A stretch of DNA of 6,350 nucleotides from Candidatus Hodarchaeota archaeon (GTDB lineage: Archaea > Asgardarchaeota > Heimdallarchaeia > Hodarchaeales > YT1-057), in NCBI GenBank assembly GCA_016839955.1, contig JAEOTI010000114.1, positions 1 through 6,350 on the forward strand, read 5' to 3'. A program made the position numbers and the translations under genes. The notes below the pieces were generated by a model. It was not told where the DNA came from and ran no database searches. It saw only the letters and a program-made list of their open reading frames with translations. Below, piece after piece: positions 1-5,051 of the stretch; positions within the stretch are counted from its first letter, which is position 1; the number at the start of each line of letters is the position of its first letter.

Positions 1-1
1 G

Positions 2-319
2 GGTAGTCATTTGGAAAATAAGTGGGAGTTCCCTGGGGGGAAACTGGAGCCTAATGAAACTCCAGAGCAATGTTTAAAACGAGAACTGTTTGAAGAATTC
101 AACATAAAAACTGAAGTTGGCGAATTTATCGGTTCATCAATATTTGAATATGAACACATAAAAATCAAGTTATTAGCTTACAGAGCATTTTATATCTCTG
201 GAGATTTCAAATTAAATGCGCATGATGAAATCAAGTTGATTTTTCCATCAGAATTTGATAATTTTGATTTTGCAGAAGCAGATAAACCTATTGTTAAAAA
301 ATTAAAGGGGGAGTTATAA
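2..319 (+). CDS. MutT/NudG-like Nudix pyrophosphohydrolase, 5' end missing
   Basis: This is the C-terminal 105 codons of a Nudix hydrolase, a family that cleaves (d)NTPs or oxidised/modified nucleotides to the monophosphate plus pyrophosphate in the cytoplasm. The Nudix box GX5EX7REUXEEXGU lies at about 38-106: G, five residues, E, seven residues, then RELFEEFNI. All metal-binding acidic residues are present, and the usual Gly before the last hydrophobic residue is Asn. The preceding WEFPGGK and the end (FAEADKPIVKKL) are typical of the MutT/NudG group, which are usually about 130 residues long. The frame is open to base 2 and reads GSHLENKWEF, which continues the family pattern. The TTG at 11 is therefore an internal Leu, and about 25 N-terminal residues lie outside the window. 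The stop overlaps the ATG of the HNH gene by one base. Substrate is not deducible: 8-oxo-dGTP and modified CTP are both known for this group. Confidence 0.9.
   Translation, partial: GSHLENKWEFPGGKLEPNETPEQCLKRELFEEFNIKTEVGEFIGSSIFEYEHIKIKLLAYRAFYISGDFKLNAHDEIKLIFPSEFDNFDFAEADKPIVKKLKGEL
304..313 (+). promoter_or_regulatory. Strong ribosome binding site for the HNH gene
   Basis: AAAGGGGGAG lies 5 bases before the ATG at 319, inside the last codons of the Nudix gene. Together with the TAATG overlap it fixes the start of the HNH gene and suggests coupled translation of the two proteins. Confidence 0.7.
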
Positions 320-1149
320 TGTCTTTCGATCCTAATCTAAAACAAGGACAGATTTTAAGTAACGATGAGATTTGCGACATATTCAAATGTGGTCCGCAAG
401 GTGGAATGCGACGAAGTCTAAAAACAAATACATTAGTCATAGTGTCTGATTATACTAAATCAATTTATGAAGATAGATGGGAAAATAATATTTTTCATTA
501 TACGGGAATGGGGCTTACAGGCGATCAAAGCCTCGATTTTGCACAAAATAAGACATTATATGAATCGGACACTAATAATGTAGACGTATTTCTATTTGAA
601 GTTTTTAGAAGGAGAGAATATGTTTATCAAGGCAGGATTAAGTTAGCCAAAGATCCCAAACCTTATCAAGAACAGCAAACCGACATAGACGGTAATCTTC
701 GTGATGTTTGGATATTTCCACTGAAATTAATTGACCAAAGTCCTGCAGTTATTTCTGAGGAAGAATTTCAAAAGAAAATAACTTATCGAGAAAAACAAGC
801 AAAAAAACTATCACTTGACGAGTTGAGAAAAAAGATTAGGACAACACACCTTAAACCTGGAACTAGAAAAGTCATTTCTAAACAATATGATCGAAATCAA
901 GACGTCGTTGAATTTGTTAAAAGAAAAGCAAATGGTATTTGCCAATTGTGTAACTCTCCAGCGCCTTTTAAAAATAAAGATGATGAACCATATTTGGAGA
1001 TGCATCATATAACGCCGCTTTCGGAAGGTGGAGACGATACAGTCTCTAATGCTGTTGCTTTATGTCCAAATTGTCATAGGAAGATGCATGTGTTAGGTTT
1101 GGATGAGGATAAAACGTATTTACGTAAGCAGGCGTCAGTTGACAACTGA
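319..1149 (+). CDS. HNH endonuclease with N-terminal ScoMcrA SRA-like domain
   Basis: This complete 276-residue protein is a probable modification-dependent (type IV-like) DNA endonuclease. Residues about 8-140 form a domain with QGGMRR (27-32), HYTGMG (60-65) plus GDQSL, and a VWIFPL strand near 130. I recognise this pattern from the SRA-like domain in ScoMcrA-type HNH proteins; in ScoMcrA that domain binds methylated DNA. Residues 150-200 are a charged helical linker. The C-terminal beta-beta-alpha-metal HNH domain has paired zinc-type cysteines C208/C211 and C249/C252. Its catalytic residues are H229-H230 (EMHHITPLSEGG), N244 and H253/H257 (CPNCHRKMH), and nothing essential is missing. It overlaps the Nudix gene by one base and converges with the minus-strand gene at 1169. 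What modification it reads cannot be told from sequence. The HNH call is firm and the reader-domain call is moderate. Confidence 0.9.
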   Translation: MSFDPNLKQGQILSNDEICDIFKCGPQGGMRRSLKTNTLVIVSDYTKSIYEDRWENNIFHYTGMGLTGDQSLDFAQNKTLYESDTNNVDVFLFEVFRRREYVYQGRIKLAKDPKPYQEQQTDIDGNLRDVWIFPLKLIDQSPAVISEEEFQKKITYREKQAKKLSLDELRKKIRTTHLKPGTRKVISKQYDRNQDVVEFVKRKANGICQLCNSPAPFKNKDDEPYLEMHHITPLSEGGDDTVSNAVALCPNCHRKMHVLGLDEDKTYLRKQASVDN

Positions 1150-1153
1150 TAAG

Positions 1154-1167
1154 AAAAAGGTCTTTTA
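1154..1167. terminator. Possible weak bidirectional terminator between convergent genes
   Basis: The 19-base gap between two converging stop codons holds a small inverted repeat AAAAG-GT-CTTTT. On the minus strand it is followed by CTTTTTCTT, a T-rich run. The two-base loop is too tight for a classical hairpin, so the T-rich tract may matter more than the stem. Support is weak. Confidence 0.25.
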
Positions 1168-1168
1168 A

Positions 1169-1819
1169 TTATCGATCATAGGTTTTCAGAAATTTTCCAA
1201 AAGTAAAAAACGCATTATCCAATTTTTTTAGTCGGGCTACAATATCACAAATATTCTCTTCATTTCCTTTTGGTGCTTGGCTGATAATACCTGCATATTT
1301 AGCGACATTGAAAAAGAAACCTTTGTATTTCTTATATTCTTCAAAACTTCCTGGAGTTTTTTCTTTGGTTATAGTCGAGAATACACGAAAAACATATTGG
1401 TCTGCGATGGGAAATTCATAAGGACGTGCAATATGAAACAGAAAAACTTGCCAAATTAAACCCTCATTAAAAATCTTTTTAACTATTTTTAGAAAATCAT
1501 CTTCGTGAAGTTGATTGTTTCTGAATTCGTTGAGACTATTAAGTTCATCTAAAACACGTGTTACCCTCTTATTCTCTTTACCTTTATTAGGACCCGAGCG
1601 AATTATTTCTGTTAGCATATGAGGATCTTTCCAACGTAATAATCGTTTCACATTTTTCTTGGTGAGCTCATTATTAATGTTCAACTCGTCCAAATAAGAA
1701 ATCTTTTCTCCCTGAAGAGTTTTTATAGTATCCTGGTAATAACTGCTCCAGAATTCAACAAATTCTTTGGCATTCTTTAGATCAGAATCTCCAAAATCGT
1801 CTTTGTTTAATATGAACAT
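1169..1819 (-). CDS. Unrecognised 216-residue helical protein beside a nuclease gene
   Basis: I do not recognise this protein with confidence. It is soluble-looking, without signal peptide or membrane segment, rich in charged residues and apparently mostly alpha-helical. Notable stretches are LTKKNVKRLLRWKDPHMLTE (52-71) and an aromatic segment WQVFLFHIARPYEFPIADQY starting at 123. The phrase FPIADQYVFRVF (136-147) loosely recalls the PIxDxxV segment of helix-hairpin-helix DNA glycosylase-fold proteins; this is a hint, not an assignment. The ATG start is supported by AAAAGGGGAG 5 bases upstream. The gene begins 21 bases after the stop of the PD-(D/E)XK gene on the same strand, so the two are probably co-transcribed and may work together as nuclease plus accessory or DNA-recognition subunit. 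Its stop lies 19 bases from that of the converging HNH gene. Confidence 0.75.
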   Translation of the reverse strand: MFILNKDDFGDSDLKNAKEFVEFWSSYYQDTIKTLQGEKISYLDELNINNELTKKNVKRLLRWKDPHMLTEIIRSGPNKGKENKRVTRVLDELNSLNEFRNNQLHEDDFLKIVKKIFNEGLIWQVFLFHIARPYEFPIADQYVFRVFSTITKEKTPGSFEEYKKYKGFFFNVAKYAGIISQAPKGNEENICDIVARLKKLDNAFFTFGKFLKTYDR

Positions 1820-1824
1820 ATTGT

Positions 1825-1834
1825 CTCCCCTTTT
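1825..1834 (-). promoter_or_regulatory. Ribosome binding site of the 216-residue protein gene
   Basis: Read on the minus strand, AAAAGGGGAG ends 5 bases before the ATG at 1819 and lies in the short gap after the preceding gene. It supports that start and separate translation initiation within an operon. Confidence 0.65.
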
Positions 1835-1840
1835 GGTTTT

Positions 1841-2692
1841 TTAAACTTTTACGGTCCTAAAAAAGTCCGTTAAAATAGATCCAAGCTTAAAATGAATCTG
1901 AAACGCTTTCGAGGCAATAAACTCATAGTTAGTAATATCGAAGTAATCATTTCTCAGCCGAATGTTCAACAAATGCAATTGAAACGTCAATGTGGGTTTG
2001 GTATCAAATTGAAAATATAAGCCGTAAACGTGCTTTTCTGGGTATAGCCTTCGCAGGAGCATCATTGGAAAAACTAGCTGATGGATGCTAAAACTCGATT
2101 GAAAACCCTTTTTTGCTTCCACAGCAATCATAACTTCATCTGATTCTAAAATTGCGTCACATTCCATCTGAGTTGAATCTATGTGAACTTTCTCAGAAGC
2201 TATGTATATGTCGCCTTCTATGTTGGTGTTTAATCTGCCAGAATGAGAAAAGACGTGATTGCCACCAATTTTTTCTACCAAAAATGCACTGAATGTCCCT
2301 GTTCTGACTGCTAGGAATACTCCTGTTTCCTCATTTACAAATTCTGGATTGACCAGAATTGAATCGGGACGAATAGGTTGAAATGAAGTTCCTATATACT
2401 TGTCAAGATTTTGCGGTAATTTTGGAAAGAGGGAATTGATTTTTCTGCCTTCTCCTGTTTTAGTCAAGACGCATTCTCCAGTACCAGTCCTGAAAAGTTC
2501 CAATTCAAGTGTCTTAAGGATTTGGGGCAACCTTTCCTTAGTGTATTGAGGAATCATCTTACCTGGTTTTAGTCCAAGTTTATGGAAATTCTCTCGATGG
2601 ATCTTAAAAGTTATTGACTTAAGATCGGTTAACCAATCTTTTAGTTTTGGCTTGATATCTGAATCTTCGAGTAATTTTCCCCATGATGACAA
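1841..2692 (-). CDS. PD-(D/E)XK nuclease-like protein, possible restriction endonuclease
   Basis: This 283-residue protein carries a PD-(D/E)XK nuclease signature: D179 (ECDAILES), then E192-A-K194 (MIAVEAKKG) in the expected strand, followed by Q205 in FSIHQLVFPMM. The pattern of an acidic residue, a short beta-hairpin, an EAK motif and then a helix with IxQLxFP resembles the DUF6997-type group of restriction-endonuclease-like proteins, recalled from memory and unconfirmed. Residues 1-130 are likely a DNA-binding or specificity region, with a basic helix around 10-60. The first in-frame ATG is codon 46, too late, because the upstream residues look conserved in character. The frame has a stop at 2735-2737, and TTG at 2692 is preceded 5 bases upstream by AGGCAGGGA, so I accept the TTG start. 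It is followed by the 216-residue gene. A type II restriction role is inference: no methyltransferase is visible here. Confidence 0.8.
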   Translation of the reverse strand: MSSWGKLLEDSDIKPKLKDWLTDLKSITFKIHRENFHKLGLKPGKMIPQYTKERLPQILKTLELELFRTGTGECVLTKTGEGRKINSLFPKLPQNLDKYIGTSFQPIRPDSILVNPEFVNEETGVFLAVRTGTFSAFLVEKIGGNHVFSHSGRLNTNIEGDIYIASEKVHIDSTQMECDAILESDEVMIAVEAKKGFQSSFSIHQLVFPMMLLRRLYPEKHVYGLYFQFDTKPTLTFQLHLLNIRLRNDYFDITNYEFIASKAFQIHFKLGSILTDFFRTVKV

Positions 2693-2697
2693 AACAT

Positions 2698-2706
2698 TCC
2701 CTGCCT
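2698..2706 (-). promoter_or_regulatory. Ribosome binding site supporting a TTG start
   Basis: Read on the minus strand, AGGCAGGGA ends 5 bases before the TTG at 2692-2690, the same spacing as the clear sites of the HNH and 216-residue genes. The nearby ATG at 2697-2695 is out of frame. This decides the start of the PD-(D/E)XK gene. Confidence 0.5.
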
Positions 2707-2858
2707 TTTTAGAATGACAATGGCTTTGTCTTAATTAATTAATTTGAACTTTTTCGTCATAATTCCATCGCTGAAATCTGAGTTCAAATCCAGCGGTCTA
2801 TTTATGGGACCAGGCGATTAGGAGTAATAATTCAATTTGAAACTTGTTTTGAATGATT

Positions 2859-2873
2859 TAAGAAAGAATCTTA
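2859..2873 (-). terminator. Candidate weak hairpin after the Cas4-HerA gene
   Basis: TAAGA-TTCTT-TCTTA on the minus strand lies 16 bases after the TAA of the Cas4-HerA gene. The stem is short and AT-rich and no uninterrupted T run follows, so this is only a candidate for ending the two-gene transcript. Confidence 0.2.
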
Positions 2874-2889
2874 GGGTTCTCAAGAAACA

Positions 2890-5040
2890 TTATTTCAAAT
2901 AATCAGGTAAATCGTCAAACGCTATAGTTATATGCTCAGTATAAACCATTCTTGATTGAAAAATCTGTGGTATATCTTTTAGAGGAACCAAGAGGAATTC
3001 TCCAACTTTAGCACTCATAAGATTAGAAGCAACAAGTGAGGTAGTCATCTTGGCTTTTTTTAATTTCGCTTCAATCATATCTAAAATCTTAGTAATGCTT
3101 TGTTTAGTCTGAATTTTTCCTAGGAAAAGAGTTGAAGTATTATCAAATGCCTTGTAGTCAATATCACCGGGTGATTGTGTTGCTAACATGACGCCAACAC
3201 CATATTTCCTAGCCTGCCTCAGCAATAACATAAGCATTTTCTTGCTAGGTGGGTAGCGAGGATGCGGTGGAAGAAAATCTGCGACCTCGTCTATATAAAA
3301 TAGTAAGCGTAAAGATTGGTCTGGGGGAGGATTTCGCAACATCCAATCATATATACTTCTGATGATCCAAGAAAGAACCATTTGACGCTTCTTGACGTCG
3401 GTACCCACCGATCCTAAATGAACAACATAAAGATTGTATTTATCTCCGTCAAGTTCTTGCAAATTCATTCGCTTTCCGCCTCTGAAAAATGCACCATCTG
3501 TTCCTACTGCAAGAGCCATTAATTCACGTGCTAATTTTTCCCTTTGAGACTTTTTAATCAATTGATCCACTGGAATCTTACTTCCACCGTGAACTGGTGC
3601 TATTTCTTCAACACTTAGCATATACTCTGCAAGAGATTTAAAGCTTAGAGATTCATCGTTTTGCCAAGAGTCTTTTATGACTGCTTCAAGAAAAGCTTTT
3701 TCTGTTGTTTTTTTAGTGGGATCCAAATTCAAAAGATTAAGCAAGGTCATACTAATATCGTCTAAAACAGATCTTTCGTATTCATTATAATCTGCAGATT
3801 CAATATTTTCCTTTAGTGGTTTTAATGCAAAAGGATCTAAGGTCAGGTTTTCTGCTTTGTTTGAACCAGGAGTAAAAATAAGATATTTCATTTGATTTAC
3901 TATTTCTTTACCTTCTACGGATTTTGCGCAAATTAATGAGGCAATATCGCCCTGGGGATCGATTGCAAGTACAGGAAGATTTTGTTTCATCATTTCCTCT
4001 ATAATAACCTTTGATAGAACCGTTTTACCGGAGCCAGATGCTCCAATAACACCTATATGTCTTGTAAAGTCATTCGGATTTACATTAATGATTTCTGTAG
4101 AATTCTTTATGTTTCCTAAGATCAATTCTTTTTTGCCCTTATTTGTGACCGTTTTCGTGGTCGTTTTAGTTCCTCCAAGTTTTCCTCTTATTATTTCTGT
4201 TACGTCATCGGGAGGTATGATACCATCAAAAAACTCAAAACAAATTTTTTTTAAATGACAAATTTGACATTGGACATCTGTTACTGTTCTCTTTTTTGGT
4301 TTATCTTTAAGCCATTTCTTCATTTTAGTAAGGAGTTCGTATAATAAAGGACGAAGTTCATTATAATTAGGTATCGAACTTTCCCGAATTCCGTCTTCCA
4401 TCATATATATTATGCTAGCTTTGATATTATCACCAAATTCCTGTTCTAAACCCATTGAGTATAAGGCTAATTGCACTGAATCCAAATCTATGCTTTCTGG
4501 GGTTCCTGTCTTATAGTCCCACACGAGAATTTGCTCTGATTCCGGATCTTTAAGAATTAAATCAATACGACCAGTTATTGTAAACTCATCTTCGCCTACT
4601 GCTATGTCAAACGAAAACTTTTTCTCCACACCAAGAATTAATTTTGAAGGAATCTCTTCAGGAGAATACCTAGCCAATGCCTTTAGAAGAAGGTTTGATA
4701 TCTTATTTCTTGAGCTACTAAGCAAATCCCATGCCTTTTTAATTTGAAGATATTTTCTTAATTTTGTTCGTCTTTCTATTAATGCAAGATATACTTCATA
4801 TAGTAACTGTTCAACCCTTTTGCTGATATGTTCTTTAGAAAATTTATCATCAACCTTAAAATGGACAGGAAATCGTTTCTTGTCGCTTATTATTCTCATA
4901 AAATCCTTCAGAGTGTCATGGACTAACGAGCCAACAAATTCCCCAGTATAAGGATATGATCTGCACCCTTCTTTTTTGCATAGATAAAACATCCTGGGGC
5001 ATTTTAGACCTAATCGTACATCACTGACAGAAAATTTCAT
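2890..5040 (-). CDS. Cas4/RecB-like nuclease fused to HerA-type DNA translocase ATPase
   Basis: This 716-residue protein has two complete enzymatic halves. Residues 1-270 are a Cas4/AddB/RecB-family PD-(D/E)XK nuclease with C14 (KCPRMFYL), the GxxxH motif ending at H41, D160 (GRIDLI), D175-Y-K177 (WDYKTG), the QLALY motif from Q190, and C258/C261/C267. These four cysteines, with CX2CX5C spacing at the end, match the Fe-S cluster of Cas4. A Thr/Lys-rich linker (291-304) leads to a HerA/FtsK-like P-loop ATPase. It has Walker A GASGSGKT (333-340), an IDPQGD strand (360-365), Walker B FYIDE (581-585), LLRQARKYG (606-614) and the sensor-like ATQSPGD (620-626). The HerA N-terminal barrel seems reduced to about 30 residues. 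All catalytic residues are intact. By analogy with HerA-NurA and AddAB, it probably threads and degrades DNA as a ring, but oligomer state and target are inference. It starts 11 bases after the upstream ATPase gene, behind GAGG. Confidence 0.93.
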   Translation of the reverse strand: MKFSVSDVRLGLKCPRMFYLCKKEGCRSYPYTGEFVGSLVHDTLKDFMRIISDKKRFPVHFKVDDKFSKEHISKRVEQLLYEVYLALIERRTKLRKYLQIKKAWDLLSSSRNKISNLLLKALARYSPEEIPSKLILGVEKKFSFDIAVGEDEFTITGRIDLILKDPESEQILVWDYKTGTPESIDLDSVQLALYSMGLEQEFGDNIKASIIYMMEDGIRESSIPNYNELRPLLYELLTKMKKWLKDKPKKRTVTDVQCQICHLKKICFEFFDGIIPPDDVTEIIRGKLGGTKTTTKTVTNKGKKELILGNIKNSTEIINVNPNDFTRHIGVIGASGSGKTVLSKVIIEEMMKQNLPVLAIDPQGDIASLICAKSVEGKEIVNQMKYLIFTPGSNKAENLTLDPFALKPLKENIESADYNEYERSVLDDISMTLLNLLNLDPTKKTTEKAFLEAVIKDSWQNDESLSFKSLAEYMLSVEEIAPVHGGSKIPVDQLIKKSQREKLARELMALAVGTDGAFFRGGKRMNLQELDGDKYNLYVVHLGSVGTDVKKRQMVLSWIIRSIYDWMLRNPPPDQSLRLLFYIDEVADFLPPHPRYPPSKKMLMLLLRQARKYGVGVMLATQSPGDIDYKAFDNTSTLFLGKIQTKQSITKILDMIEAKLKKAKMTTSLVASNLMSAKVGEFLLVPLKDIPQIFQSRMVYTEHITIAFDDLPDYLK

Positions 5041-5047
5041 TCTTTTT

Positions 5048-5051
5048 CCTC
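5048..5051 (-). promoter_or_regulatory. Ribosome binding site of the Cas4-HerA gene
   Basis: GAGG follows directly on the TAA of the upstream gene and lies 7 bases before the ATG at 5040. The arrangement suggests translational re-initiation and therefore matched production of the two proteins. Confidence 0.6.

Larger units (their letters stand above)
2693..2889. other. 197-base non-coding gap with short inverted repeats
   Basis: This is the longest gap in the window. It separates the Cas4-HerA gene from the nuclease pair, all on the minus strand, and probably contains a terminator for the former and a promoter for the latter. It holds GACAA/TTGTC (2716-2730, loop 5), CGCTG/CAGCG (2769-2795), GGTC/GACC (2795-2811), ATTCAA/TTGAAT (2830-2854) and TAAGA/TCTTA (2859-2873, loop 5). 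An AT-only tract, TTAATTAATTAATT, lies at 2731-2744 and could be a promoter element about 40 bases before the TTG start. No convincing larger ORF was seen; a nine-codon minus-strand ORF (MTKKFKLIN, from 2760) is present but unsupported. Confidence 0.6.

Noticed and set aside
11..13. TTG as start of the Nudix gene
   Set aside because: The frame is open upstream and reads GSH before Leu, matching the family; the conserved first strand would be missing with a start here, so the gene is cut by the window edge.
811..1008. 65-codon minus-strand open frame inside the HNH gene
   Set aside because: It lies antisense to the conserved linker and HNH domain, has no domain and no supporting context; it is a shadow of the plus-strand gene.
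1277..1459. 60-codon plus-strand open frame inside the 216-residue gene
   Set aside because: Antisense to a gene with a clear ribosome binding site; low-complexity Phe-rich translation typical of a shadow frame.
2731..2760. Nine-codon leader peptide gene (MTKKFKLIN) upstream of the nuclease gene
   Set aside because: No good ribosome binding site and AT-rich sequence that gives such short frames by chance; no attenuator structure is evident after it.
2740..2815. A complete tRNA gene around the TTCAAAT sequence
   Set aside because: No matching acceptor stem, D-arm or anticodon arm could be folded around it; at most a fragment.
2830..2873. Strong intrinsic terminator after the Cas4-HerA gene
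   Set aside because: The inverted repeats here are 5-6 bp, AT-rich and lack a following T run; only a weak candidate was kept.
2890..5040. CRISPR adaptation gene cas4
   Set aside because: The Cas4-like motifs are real, but the protein is fused to a HerA ATPase and no cas1, cas2 or repeat array is present, so a CRISPR role is not supported.
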